DNA of 13,117 bases from an uncultured Neisseria sp. (lineage in GTDB: Bacteria; Pseudomonadota; Gammaproteobacteria; Burkholderiales; Neisseriaceae): contig CAMURX010000026.1 in the NCBI GenBank assembly GCA_947097615.1, positions 1 to 13,117 of the forward strand. Reading direction: 5' to 3'. Every line of letters starts with the position of its first letter. Position 1 is the first letter of the stretch. Below the pieces are notes generated by a model. That model was not told where the DNA came from. It did no database searches and saw only the letters and a program-made list of their open reading frames with translations. Shown here in pieces: positions 1 through 5,870 of the stretch. Both the position numbers and the translations under genes were made by a program.

Positions 1-1
1 G

Positions 2-1111
2 CAGGCCGCCGATATTGCCGAACAAATCCGCCGCCAGTTCAAAGGCAGCGGCCGCAAAATCGTGCGCCAAACCGTCTTTCTGGGCGACGCCGAACGCCTG
101 GACGAAGTGGCCGCGCTGTTTGCACAAAACTTTGGCGACAGTCTGCCGCTGACCGCCTACGTTGCCCAAGCGCCCGCCGACGGCAGCCTGCTCACCGCCG
201 AGATCGCCGCCGTTTCCGTGGCCGATGCCCAAGTGCGCCGCATCAGCCCGCAGCTGACCACCGTGTCCCACAACGGCATCACCTTCGTCCACACCCACGC
301 CGACGCCTTCCAAAACGGCCGTGCCCCGCGCGAAAATTCCTATGCCGATACCCGCGCCGTACTCGAAGAAAACCTTGCCCTGCTCAAACAAGGCGGCGCC
401 CGCCTCGACCAAGTGTTCCGCACCTGGTTTTACATGGGCAGCATCGTCGCCCCCGACAGCCGCGCCGCCGACCATGAGCAGCGCTACAAAGAACTCAACC
501 GCGCCCGCACCGACGTCTTCGGCGACACCCGCTTCCTTGAAAGCAGCCTGAAAATCCAACCCGCTTTCGACGTTTACCCCGCATCAACCGGCATCGGCAT
601 GGGCGGCGAAGACATCGCCCTGGGTACCACCGCTATCCTGACCGAGCGCCGCGACGTGTACACCCTGCCGCTGGAAAACCCCCGCCAAACCCCCGCTTTC
701 GACTACGCCCGCCACTACAGCCCCGAAAGCCCCAAATTCGCCCGCGCCATGGCCGTTATCTACGACGACACCGCCGACGTTTACATCTCCGGCACCGCCT
801 CCATCACCGCCTCCGAAACCCAGCACATCGGCAACACCGCCAAGCAGACCGAAGAAACCCTGCTCAACATCGCCACCCTGATCAGCGCCGACAACTTCGC
901 CGCCTCCGGCTTTCCCGGCTACGGTGCCACCCTGGGCGAACTCGCCTCCGTGCGCGCCTACGTCAAACACGCCGCCGACTACGAAACCGTGCGCGCCGTG
1001 TGCGAACGCCAACTCCCTGGCGTGCCCGTGGTTTACACCATCGGCGACGTCTGCCGCGACGATCTGCTGGTCGAACTCGAAGCCGTCGCCCATATCCGCA
1101 AGGCCGTCTGA
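2..1111 (+). CDS. RidA-fold, chorismatase-like (FkbO/Hyg5/XanB2-type) protein, 5' end cut
   Basis: The frame is open from base 2, so the gene begins upstream of the window. A GTG at 62 is possible but lies inside a RidA-like segment and is probably internal. Counting from that GTG, two RidA/YjgF-like units can be seen (about 65-195 and 225-345). They carry RTW (120-122), PASTGIG (173-179), LENP (204-207), SGTASI (243-248) and a C-terminal CRDDLLVELE (331-340). These resemble chorismatases, which hydrolyse chorismate to hydroxybenzoates or dihydroxycyclohexadiene acids; the glutamate of the last motif matches their catalytic Glu by my alignment from memory. However, the Gly-His after the SGTASI-like strand is replaced by TASETQH, so the activity may differ. 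The stop codon lies inside a DUS, giving the C-terminus KAV. The fold assignment is fairly sure; the chemistry is inferred. Alternative: a Rid-family imine deaminase paralogue. Confidence 0.6.
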   Translation, partial: QAADIAEQIRRQFKGSGRKIVRQTVFLGDAERLDEVAALFAQNFGDSLPLTAYVAQAPADGSLLTAEIAAVSVADAQVRRISPQLTTVSHNGITFVHTHADAFQNGRAPRENSYADTRAVLEENLALLKQGGARLDQVFRTWFYMGSIVAPDSRAADHEQRYKELNRARTDVFGDTRFLESSLKIQPAFDVYPASTGIGMGGEDIALGTTAILTERRDVYTLPLENPRQTPAFDYARHYSPESPKFARAMAVIYDDTADVYISGTASITASETQHIGNTAKQTEETLLNIATLISADNFAASGFPGYGATLGELASVRAYVKHAADYETVRAVCERQLPGVPVVYTIGDVCRDDLLVELEAVAHIRKAV

Positions 1112-1112
1112 A
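1101..1112 (+). repeat. AG-DUS overlapping a stop codon
   Basis: Perfect AGGCCGTCTGAA. Its TGA at 1109-1111 is the stop of the chorismatase-like gene, and the preceding bases are read as Lys-Ala-Val. A degenerate Kingella-type copy (AGACAGCCTGAA, 1114-1125) follows directly. Confidence 0.95.
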
Positions 1113-1133
1113 AAGACAGCCTGAAAAAGCCAA

Positions 1134-1163
1134 AGGCAGCCTGAAAAGGCTTTCAGGCTGCCT
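1134..1163. repeat. Inverted pair of Kingella-type DUS
   Basis: AGGCAGCCTGAAA (1134-1146) and its exact complement (1151-1163) are separated by 4 bases and can form a 13-bp hairpin 22 bases after the preceding stop. No T-run follows on the plus strand and only TTT on the minus strand, so it is at best a weak terminator. Confidence 0.85.
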
Positions 1164-1213
1164 GACGGCTTAAAACAGCATCTGCCACAGGCAAAACACC
1201 GGCAGCCGTTTGC

Positions 1214-1345
1214 ACCCTCTCCCGCTTGCGGGGGAGGGCCGGGGTGGGGGGGGCGCTTGGCATTGCAGCCATATCTGCCACCGCATTTCTGCGAAATGCC
1301 ACCCCCTCCCCAACCCGCCCCCAAGCAAGCGCAGGGGCGAGAGAA
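1214..1345. repeat. REP-like inverted pair (BIME-like)
   Basis: The left unit (about 1214-1253) reads CCCTCTCCCGCTTGCGGG followed by GGAGGGCCGGGGTGGGG. The right unit (about 1299-1345) is an imperfect reverse complement with the same parts: CTCTCGCCCCTGCGCTTG, then GGGGGCGGGTTGGGGAGGGG on the minus strand. This matches the widespread proteobacterial extragenic pattern of a CCCTCTCCC palindrome followed by a GGGGTGAGGG-type tail. Two head-to-head units with about 45 bp between them resemble a bacterial interspersed mosaic element. Confidence 0.65.
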
Positions 1346-1383
1346 AACGGCAGCCGCCTGTCCCGCGAAACGCCGCCGACGTT

Positions 1384-1395
1384 TTCAGGCTGCCT
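1384..1395 (-). repeat. Kingella-type DUS upstream of the 164-aa gene
   Basis: TTCAGGCTGCCT, the exact complement of AGGCAGCCTGAA, 31 bases before the ATG of the next gene. Confidence 0.9.
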
Positions 1396-1426
1396 TCGCC
1401 CCATTACCCAAAAAGGAACCCGAAAC

Positions 1427-1921
1427 ATGACCCGCCTTTACGACATCCCCGACTACACCCTCGACGAACTCTACGACTACTACAACCGCGTGATCGACCA
1501 CGCCGAAAGCCTCAAACCCGCCATCCACCCGCGCACCCGCTTCCAAGTCGAAAACGCCTTGCGCGACTACCGCAAATTCGGCAGCGGCGAATTGGACATC
1601 GACCTAGGCACCAAACGCTGGTTCCGCGTCATGTCCCACCTGGTCGAAGAAGTCGGCGACCTCGACGAAGGCCAAACCGCCTACATCCTCGCCCTCGCCG
1701 AAATCGGCCACGCCGCCGCCCACCTCGGCCATCTCAACACCGCCCTCAGCCGCGGCGGCCGCACCGAAGCCGACGTCAAATACGAAGCCCTCAACCGCGC
1801 CTACGTCGGCTTCGGCTTCAAATGCGCCGAAACCTATCTGGATTTGGTGCCGCCGTCGGCCGCTTCCGCCGCAACAGCGGCAGGCAGCACATTAGGCACA
1901 AGGGCGCTTGCGGCCGTCTGA
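1427..1921 (+). CDS. Hypothetical protein, 164 aa, with DUS-derived C-terminus
   Basis: I do not recognise the family. The ATG at 1427 follows an AAAAAGGAAC ribosome binding site at good spacing, so longer frames starting upstream are not preferred. The protein is probably soluble and largely helical: no signal peptide or membrane segment, an acidic aromatic N-terminus (YDIPDYTLDELYDYYNRV), several conserved-looking Trp/Tyr/Gly positions and a segment AEIGHAAAHLGHLN (about 101-114). The last 20 or so residues are Ala/Ser/Thr-rich and of low complexity. The stop TGA is provided by a near-perfect uptake sequence (CGGCCGTCTGAA, 1911-1922), so the tail probably grew by read-in to the DUS. It lies next to the immunity-like genes, but nothing in it shows a shared function. 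Confidence 0.75.
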   Translation: MTRLYDIPDYTLDELYDYYNRVIDHAESLKPAIHPRTRFQVENALRDYRKFGSGELDIDLGTKRWFRVMSHLVEEVGDLDEGQTAYILALAEIGHAAAHLGHLNTALSRGGRTEADVKYEALNRAYVGFGFKCAETYLDLVPPSAASAATAAGSTLGTRALAAV

Positions 1922-1940
1922 ATCATAAGGAAAAGAAGGC

Positions 1941-2007
1941 AAAAGGCCGTCTGAAAGCAAACCTGCAACGAAATAAAGCCTTCGTGCGGTTTTTCAGACG
2001 GCCTTTT
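1941..2007 (+). terminator. DUS hairpin terminator after the 164-aa gene
   Basis: AAAAGGCCGTCTGAAA (1941-1956) pairs with TTTCAGACGGCCTTTT (1992-2007). Inside the loop further pairing is possible (AAACC with GGTTT, ACGAA with TTCGT). TTTT follows the stem in the plus direction, 20 bases after the stop codon. The bases next to the left arm, read on the minus strand, contain the TTTCGTTG core shared with three other DUS elements in the window. Confidence 0.8.
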
Positions 2008-2055
2008 CCTTGTCTGCCTGTGACGCATTTCCCGTGCAGTACACGTTTCATGCTT

Positions 2056-2085
2056 TTTACGGCGCGGCGTGCCCTGCGCTATCAT
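2056..2085 (+). promoter_or_regulatory. Possible promoter of the DUF4303-like gene
   Basis: TATCAT (2080-2085) matches the -10 consensus at 5 of 6 positions. The region about 18 bases upstream (TTTACG, 2056-2061) is a weak -35. It follows the terminator and lies 46 bases before the start codon. Confidence 0.3.
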
Positions 2086-2131
2086 TCCGATATTGTTAGA
2101 ACCCGCTACGGAACAGCCAAAAGGACATCCC

Positions 2132-2725
2132 ATGTCCAATCTCCCCAAACTCCAAGCCGCTGCGGCGGACATCATCCGCTTTGCCTTCCCCCATATCCGC
2201 GCCCAAGCCAAAGCCAAGGGCGGGAAGTCGGCGGCGTTTTACTTTCGCTTTGTCGCCGATTTCTACGCCGCCGCGCCCGACGGCATTTCGCAAGAAGACA
2301 TCGACCGGCAAGACGGGACTTTGCAGGACGCGCTGTGGTCTGGTGAAGCGGCGGAATACGACGTGCCCGTGCAGCCGTCCAATCCCGACGGCGATAACTG
2401 GCTGGACGGGCAAAGCCTGCTGTACCGCTTGGGCTATGAATTGAGCGAACAGGCAAGCTGCATCGGCGAAGAAACGGGCGACGACACCGCTTACGACACC
2501 GCCCGCGCCGATTTTGAAAACGCCGTGATTGCCGCCATGCAGCAATGCGACCGCGAAGGCGTGTTTGGCAACCGCGCCGAAAACGGGCTGCTGCTGTTCG
2601 CGTATTACGCCGATGCGGATGACGAGCACAAGCCCGAAGCCGAGCAGCTTTTGCACCGCTCCGCCAAGGCGTTGAACGGCAAAAAAGGCTACGACCGCAT
2701 TGTTGCCGTCGGCACGGAACAGTAG
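2132..2725 (+). CDS. DUF4303-like protein, 197 aa
   Basis: ATG at 2132 follows AAAAGGA (2119-2125); an upstream in-frame start at 2069 would add residues before this ribosome binding site and is rejected. The product is acidic and cytosolic, with no signal or membrane segment. The C-terminal third, with AAMQQCDREGVFGNR and then LLLFAYYADADDE and a late ALN, resembles the end of DUF4303 proteins, where a helix, a G-x-FG turn, a strand and an acidic loop occur in this order. The N-terminal part fits less clearly. DUF4303 proteins are of unknown function and are often found among small orphan genes near polymorphic toxins (family knowledge). An immunity role is only inferred from the convergent barstar-like and DUF4304-like genes. 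No toxin gene is visible nearby. Confidence 0.75.
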   Translation: MSNLPKLQAAAADIIRFAFPHIRAQAKAKGGKSAAFYFRFVADFYAAAPDGISQEDIDRQDGTLQDALWSGEAAEYDVPVQPSNPDGDNWLDGQSLLYRLGYELSEQASCIGEETGDDTAYDTARADFENAVIAAMQQCDREGVFGNRAENGLLLFAYYADADDEHKPEAEQLLHRSAKALNGKKGYDRIVAVGTEQ

Positions 2726-2735
2726 GCGGCGCGAA

Positions 2736-2778
2736 AAAGGCAGCCTGAAAAGCCGTTTTCTGTTTTCAGGCTGCCTTT
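2736..2778. terminator. Bidirectional terminator made of inverted Kingella-type DUS
   Basis: AGGCAGCCTGAAAA starting at 2738 pairs with TTTTCAGGCTGCCT ending at 2776, with a loop of about 11 bases. The stem is followed by TTT on the plus strand and TTTTT on the minus strand. It lies between the convergent DUF4303-like and DUF4304-like genes and can serve both. Confidence 0.8.
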
Positions 2779-2808
2779 GGTGTCGTCTGAAAGAATGAAA
2801 TCGGGCGT

Positions 2809-2823
2809 TTCAGGCTGCCTGAA
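2809..2823. repeat. Overlapping Kingella-type and Simonsiella-type DUS
   Basis: TTCAGGCTGCCTGAA contains the Kingella-type sequence on the minus strand (2809-2820) and, shifted by three bases, AGGCTGCCTGAA (Simonsiella-type) on the plus strand (2812-2823). A near-palindrome of this kind could be read by two dialects. Confidence 0.75.
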
Positions 2824-2882
2824 CGGCGTGCGCGGTCGGGGAAAGTTCATTCGGGGCGGAAGGTGTGCGCGGCAATCGCTGC

Positions 2883-3296
2883 CTACTGCTCTGCCGAAAA
2901 GTTGTCGCCGAAGCGTTGCAGGAATGCCGTTGTGTCCGTCCACGCTGCCAAGTCGTCGGCGATGGCGGGCAGGCGGGCGAGAAACTGCGGGGCGAATTGG
3001 CTGACCAGTTCGGCGTCGTCAAAATCTATGCTGCGTATTGTTTCGTGTTCCGCCGTAAACAGGCGTTCCAGCCGATCGAAGCACAGCGCGCGGTAGTTTT
3101 GCTCTTTGGGATCATCGTCCGCCAGACGGTAATACACGTCAAAATAATATTGCCCGCCGTACATGCTTTTTTGGATGGTGAACAGGCACAGCAAAAATTC
3201 GGCGCGGTAGAAATAGTTGTTGGCGTTGAGACGTTGGAAACCGTGTTGTTTCAATATTGCCCGCAGTTGTTTTAAGAAGGTTTTGGCGTCGGTCAT
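2883..3296 (-). CDS. DUF4304-like protein, 137 aa
   Basis: ATG at 3296 is preceded on the minus strand by AAGGA at good spacing. The N-terminal half has the DUF4304 layout: a first helix (FLKQLRAILKQHGFQRLNA), an aromatic strand (NYFYRAEFLLCLFTIQKSMYGG about 27-48) with the Gln-Lys-Ser typical of the family, then a strand ending in FDVYYRL. The C-terminal half is helical, with LAAWTDTTAFLQRFGD near the end. There is no signal peptide or membrane segment. DUF4304 proteins are of unknown function and often lie in arrays of small orphan genes. This is the last gene of a minus-strand trio; the gap to the 111-aa gene (118 bp) contains uptake sequences, so co-transcription is likely but not shown. 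Confidence 0.8.
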   Translation of the reverse strand: MTDAKTFLKQLRAILKQHGFQRLNANNYFYRAEFLLCLFTIQKSMYGGQYYFDVYYRLADDDPKEQNYRALCFDRLERLFTAEHETIRSIDFDDAELVSQFAPQFLARLPAIADDLAAWTDTTAFLQRFGDNFSAEQ

Positions 3297-3321
3297 GGGA
3301 TGTCCTTGGTGGAGAAGTTCG

Positions 3322-3350
3322 TTTCAGGCTGCCTTTGAGGCCGTCTGAAA
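3322..3350. repeat. Hybrid inverted pair: Kingella-type DUS facing AG-DUS
   Basis: TTTCAGGCTGCCT (3322-3334) and AGGCCGTCTGAAA (3338-3350) are separated by 3 bases. They belong to two dialects yet still pair at 11 of 13 positions. The arms are in the orientation that leaves no T-run on either strand, so this is probably not an efficient terminator. Confidence 0.85.
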
Positions 3351-3414
3351 AGGGAAAAACGGCGTTTTGAGCTGCCCGAACGGCGTGCACAGCAACGCTG
3401 CATACTCTACGGCT

Positions 3415-3750
3415 TTAATGTCCAAACTGCCGCAGCAGGTAGTCAAACAGCGCGTCGGCGGCGTATTCGGCGTGTTCGCGGTGCACGGGGACATTGAAAT
3501 AATAGGTCTGGTCGGCGAAGCACTCGCGGATATGGGCGGGCAGCTCGTAGAGTTCGGCGTAGGCTTCGGCGATTCGGCGCACGGCGGCGGAGACGGTGGC
3601 GATGTCGCAATCGCGCTCGGTGATGTCGTAGAACAGGGTGCAGTGTTCGGCATCGAGATTGGCGAGGATGATAACGGGGTAGCGGTGGCGGGCGCAGTAG
3701 TCGTAGTGTTCGCTGTCTGTGCTGTTGCGGGTGAATTTGCGGATGGGCAT
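3415..3750 (-). CDS. Hypothetical protein, 111 aa
   Basis: I do not recognise the family. The product is small and probably cytosolic; it has a basic start (MPIRKFTRNS), a hydrophobic strand (YPVIILANL, about 24-32), an acidic aromatic stretch (CTLFYDITERD), a helix rich in Ala and Tyr (about 53-68) and a C-terminal helix ending in DYLLRQFGH. The ATG at 3750 is 18 bases after the stop of the barstar-like gene on the same strand, so the two are very likely co-transcribed. The leader between them is almost entirely a Kingella-type uptake sequence, and the only Shine-Dalgarno candidate (AAGG) overlaps it with a spacing of about 10. Its place between barstar-like and DUF4304-like genes suggests, but does not prove, a similar immunity-type role. 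Confidence 0.75.
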   Translation of the reverse strand: MPIRKFTRNSTDSEHYDYCARHRYPVIILANLDAEHCTLFYDITERDCDIATVSAAVRRIAEAYAELYELPAHIRECFADQTYYFNVPVHREHAEYAADALFDYLLRQFGH

Positions 3751-3751
3751 T

Positions 3752-3763
3752 TTCAGGCTGCCT
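3752..3763 (-). repeat. Kingella-type DUS forming the leader of the 111-aa gene
   Basis: AGGCAGCCTGAA on the minus strand, ending one base before the ATG at 3750. Its AAGG end (with base 3764) is the best ribosome-binding candidate for that gene, so the uptake sequence doubles as the translation initiation region. Confidence 0.85.
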
Positions 3764-3768
3764 TAAAG

Positions 3769-4101
3769 TTAAAAATGGATGGAGACGGTTTTGCCGCAGC
3801 GCGGCTGCTGCCAGTATTCGCGCCATGTGGCTAGGTGGTCGGCGATTTGGCGGGCGAGGGCGGGGGTTTGGTTGTGTAGTTCGCGCAGGTGTTCAAAGCG
3901 GATGCAGATACGGCTTTCAGGCTGCCATGCCAAATCGCGCATCAGGTCGTCCAGCGCGTCGGCATTGGGACAGGGCTGGGGGAAGGACAGGACTTGGGCG
4001 ATGCGCTCGGCAAAGGCGGCTGCGCTGCGCAGGTGGCGCAGGCTGATGTTGACGGTGAGGGTGTCTGGGGCGGTGAGGGCGGATTGGGTGAAACGGGACA
4101 T
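3769..4101 (-). CDS. Barstar-family protein, 110 aa
   Basis: Barstar inhibits barnase-type ribonucleases by plugging the active site with acidic residues. Here the order is as in the family: an N-terminal strand (TLTVNISL, about 14-21), a helix ending in LSFP (38-41), the acidic motif NADALDDL (46-53), a strand (RICIRFEHL, about 64-72) and a last helix (LARQIADHLATWREYW). Aligned by eye to barstar, Asp48 and Asp52 fall on the Asp35 and Asp39 positions that contact barnase. The usual Gly before the Asn is a Pro or Cys here and the C-terminus has an extra basic tail. No ribonuclease gene is visible, so it may be an orphan immunity or regulatory protein. The ribosome binding site (AAGAAAAAA) is weak. 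A degenerate Kingella-type DUS (3916-3927) is embedded in the coding sequence. Confidence 0.8.
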   Translation of the reverse strand: MSRFTQSALTAPDTLTVNISLRHLRSAAAFAERIAQVLSFPQPCPNADALDDLMRDLAWQPESRICIRFEHLRELHNQTPALARQIADHLATWREYWQQPRCGKTVSIHF

Positions 4102-4115
4102 GTTTTTTCTTTTTT

Positions 4116-4127
4116 GGGCAGCCTGAA
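4116..4127 (+). repeat. Degenerate Kingella-type DUS
   Basis: GGGCAGCCTGAA, one mismatch to AGGCAGCCTGAA, 15 bases upstream of the barstar-like start codon. It is the last Kingella-type copy before the window turns to AG-DUS only. Confidence 0.75.
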
Positions 4128-4177
4128 ATGGGGTTCGGTAGGTCGGACATCGATGCCCGGCCTGGACGGCTGTTTGA

Positions 4178-4189
4178 AGGCCGTCTGAA
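4178..4189 (+). repeat. AG-DUS
   Basis: Perfect AGGCCGTCTGAA in the 264-bp gap between the creA and barstar-like genes. Confidence 0.95.
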
Positions 4190-4230
4190 AAGTCAGTTGT
4201 GCGGCAGAGCCGTATGGTTTACGGTTGTTA

Positions 4231-4242
4231 AGGCCGTCTGAA
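4231..4242 (+). repeat. AG-DUS
   Basis: Perfect AGGCCGTCTGAA, direct repeat of the copy 53 bases upstream; no coding function seen around it. Confidence 0.95.
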
Positions 4243-4296
4243 ACGCTGTGTGCCGCAGTTTGCAGTGAATCGGATTTGCGGGTTTTCTTTGCTTTG

Positions 4297-4353
4297 AGGC
4301 CGTCTGAAACGGTGCTTTAACTTGGTTGGAGCTTTGTTTTCAGACGGCCTTTT
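4297..4353 (+). terminator. DUS hairpin downstream of creA
   Basis: AGGCCGTCTGAAA (4297-4309) pairs with TTTCAGACGGCCT (4338-4350). TTTT follows only on the plus strand; read from creA (minus) the stem ends in CAAAG, so termination of creA should be weaker. The inner sequence TTTAACTTGGTTGGAGCTTT next to the right arm recurs in other DUS elements of the window. Confidence 0.65.
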
Positions 4354-4365
4354 GTAGCGGGAGGG

Positions 4366-4905
4366 TCAGCGCTGCGGGGCGGGTTGGATGATGCAGGCGC
4401 CGACGGTTTCGCGGCCTGCGGGGGCGGGCTGCGGGGCGGCGGCCGCGCCGTGGCAGGAGAGGGCGCTGAGGGAGTTTTTCGGCGAGCCTTGGATGATTTT
4501 GTCGCTGTATACCATGTAGGCGAAGGCTTTCCGTTTGGGGTCGTAGTAGCGCATGATTTGCGTGCTTTTGAAGGCGAAGCTGGCGCTGCGGCGGAAGATT
4601 TGTTTGGGTTTGAGCACGGCCTGTTCGGAAAATTCGACGGCGGGGGCGGTCTGCACGCAGGAGACGGAGGCGTCGCTGGCGTCTTCTTCGAGGTTGACGG
4701 CTTCTTTGAGGCCGCCTTTTTTGGCGTAGGAGAGGTAGCAGGTGACGCCTTTGACGTCTTCGTCGTCGAAGGCTTCGATTTCGATGCGGTCGTTTTTGCC
4801 GAGGATGCGGAAGACGGTACTGGCATCGCCGATTTTGTCGGCATCGGAATCGCAGGCGGCGAGAAGGAGGGCGGCGGCCAGGCAGGCGGCGGTTTTGAGG
4901 CTCAT
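4366..4905 (-). CDS. creA: CreA family lipoprotein
   Basis: The first 18 residues form a lipoprotein signal peptide: MSLK, a hydrophobic core and LAAC with the lipid-attachment Cys at 18. The mature part follows the CreA family closely: [19 protein letters not shown], then [23 protein letters not shown], an FKS segment and [18 protein letters not shown], then [10 protein letters not shown]. CreA is a conserved periplasmic or membrane-anchored protein of unknown function; in Escherichia coli it is encoded with the creBCD genes but is not a known part of that signalling system. Here it stands alone. About 25 residues after the conserved end are Ala/Pro-rich and may be species-specific. ATG at 4905 is preceded by AAGGAAA at good spacing. 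Family assignment is confident; function is open. Confidence 0.93.
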   Translation of the reverse strand: MSLKTAACLAAALLLAACDSDADKIGDASTVFRILGKNDRIEIEAFDDEDVKGVTCYLSYAKKGGLKEAVNLEEDASDASVSCVQTAPAVEFSEQAVLKPKQIFRRSASFAFKSTQIMRYYDPKRKAFAYMVYSDKIIQGSPKNSLSALSCHGAAAAPQPAPAGRETVGACIIQPAPQR

Positions 4906-4969
4906 GTTTTTTCCTTGGGTGTTTTGCGGACGGCCATTCTGCCACAGGGTGCGTGCCGTTCCAAACGGG

Positions 4970-5036
4970 AGGCCGTCTGAACAAGGAAAAAGCGTTTTCA
5001 GACGGCCTCATCCGTCGAGGCCGTCTGAAAACGCTT
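4970..5036 (-). terminator. Three-DUS cluster with strong hisF terminator
   Basis: Perfect AG-DUS copies lie at 4970-4981 (+), 4997-5008 (-) and 5018-5029 (+). Positions 4990-5008 and 5018-5036 form a perfect 19-bp inverted repeat with a 9-base loop, followed on the minus strand by TTTTTCC, just 16 bases after the hisF stop: a good intrinsic terminator. The middle copy can instead pair with the one at 4970, giving a mutually exclusive hairpin without a T-run. Confidence 0.85.
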
Positions 5037-5052
5037 GGCATGGGAACGGGTT

Positions 5053-5820
5053 TTACAGGCGTACTTCGATGCCGGCCGCGCGCATGGCTTCTTTGGCTTC
5101 GCGGACGGTGGCTTCGCCGAAGTGGAAGATGCTGGCGGCCAGGACGGCGTCGGCTTTGCCTTCGGTGATGCCTTCGATAAGGTGGGTGATGCTGCCGACG
5201 CCGCCTGAGGCGATGACGGGGATGCCGACGGCTTCGCTGACGGCGCGGGTGAGCGGCAGGTTGAAGCCTTGTTTGGTGCCGTCTCTGTCCATGCTGGTGA
5301 GCAGGATTTCGCCCGCGCCGCGCCGCTGCATTTCGCGTGCCCATTCAACGGCGTCGAGGCCGGCGGGGGTGCGGCCGCCGTGGGTGAAGATTTCCCAGCG
5401 GCTGTTGTCGGGGTTGACGGCTTTGGCATCGAGGGCGACGACGATGGCCTGCGAGCCGAAAAAGCCTGCGGCTTCGTCAATCAGGCCGGGGTTGGTGACG
5501 GCGGCGGTGTTGATGCTGACTTTGTCGGCGCCGGCGTTGAGCAGGCGGCGGATGTCGGTGACGCTGCGCACGCCGCCGCCGACGGTGAGGGGGATGAAGA
5601 CTTGTTCGGCCACGGCTTCGATAACGTGGAGGAGGGTGTCGCGGTTGTCGGATGAGGCGGTGATGTCGAGGAAGGCGATTTCGTCGGCGCCTTCGTCGTT
5701 GTAGCGTTTGGCGATGTCGACGGGGTTACCCGCATCGCGCAGGCCAACGAAGTTGACGCCTTTGACGACGCGGCCGTCTTTGACGTCGAGGCAGGGGATG
5801 ATGCGTTTGCTCAGTGCCAT
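5053..5820 (-). CDS. hisF: Imidazole glycerol phosphate synthase, cyclase subunit HisF
   Basis: HisF takes ammonia from HisH and converts PRFAR into imidazole glycerol phosphate and AICAR, the branch point between histidine and purine synthesis. The 255-aa product has full family length and the half-barrel signature: [16 protein letters not shown] at the start with catalytic Asp12, the phosphate-binding VGGGVRS (80-86), VALDAK with catalytic Asp131, the DRDGTKQGF loop (178-186) and the second phosphate site ASGGVGS. ATG at 5820 is the only start that gives the conserved N-terminus; the ribosome binding site (AAGAAAG) is modest. Unusually, a strong intrinsic terminator lies between this start and the preceding 107-aa gene, so hisF depends on read-through, antitermination or a promoter inside upstream genes. 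Confidence 0.98.
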   Translation of the reverse strand: MALSKRIIPCLDVKDGRVVKGVNFVGLRDAGNPVDIAKRYNDEGADEIAFLDITASSDNRDTLLHVIEAVAEQVFIPLTVGGGVRSVTDIRRLLNAGADKVSINTAAVTNPGLIDEAAGFFGSQAIVVALDAKAVNPDNSRWEIFTHGGRTPAGLDAVEWAREMQRRGAGEILLTSMDRDGTKQGFNLPLTRAVSEAVGIPVIASGGVGSITHLIEGITEGKADAVLAASIFHFGEATVREAKEAMRAAGIEVRL

Positions 5821-5836
5821 GCTGTGCTTTCTTGCG

Positions 5837-5870
5837 AAAAAACAGGCCGCCCGTTGCGGGGCGGCCTGCG
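5837..5870 (-). terminator. Intrinsic terminator directly upstream of hisF
   Basis: CAGGCCGCCC (5843-5852) pairs with GGGCGGCCTG (5859-5868), and six T residues (minus strand, 5837-5842) follow. It starts a few bases after the stop of the 107-aa gene and ends 16 bases before the hisF ATG. It contains no complete uptake sequence, unlike most other hairpins here. Confidence 0.85.

Larger units (their letters stand above)
1112..1426. other. Intergenic region of 315 bp rich in repeats
   Basis: No convincing gene. It holds a degenerate and two perfect Kingella-type uptake sequences, a GC-rich inverted pair of REP-like sequences (1214-1345), another Kingella-type copy (1384-1395) and the ribosome binding site of the next gene. 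Long open frames run through it on both strands, but they follow the GC-rich repeats and lack protein-like composition. Confidence 0.7.

Noticed and set aside
1210..2346. Long plus-strand open frame of 378 codons across the 164-aa gene and its flanks
   Set aside because: It is a shadow frame: extremely rich in Arg and Pro, overlaps REP-like repeats and terminators, and has no ribosome binding site, while the 164-aa and DUF4303-like frames have good ones.
2809..2823. Reading the TTCAGGCTGCCTGAA palindrome as a regulator operator
   Set aside because: It is fully explained by overlapping uptake-sequence dialects.
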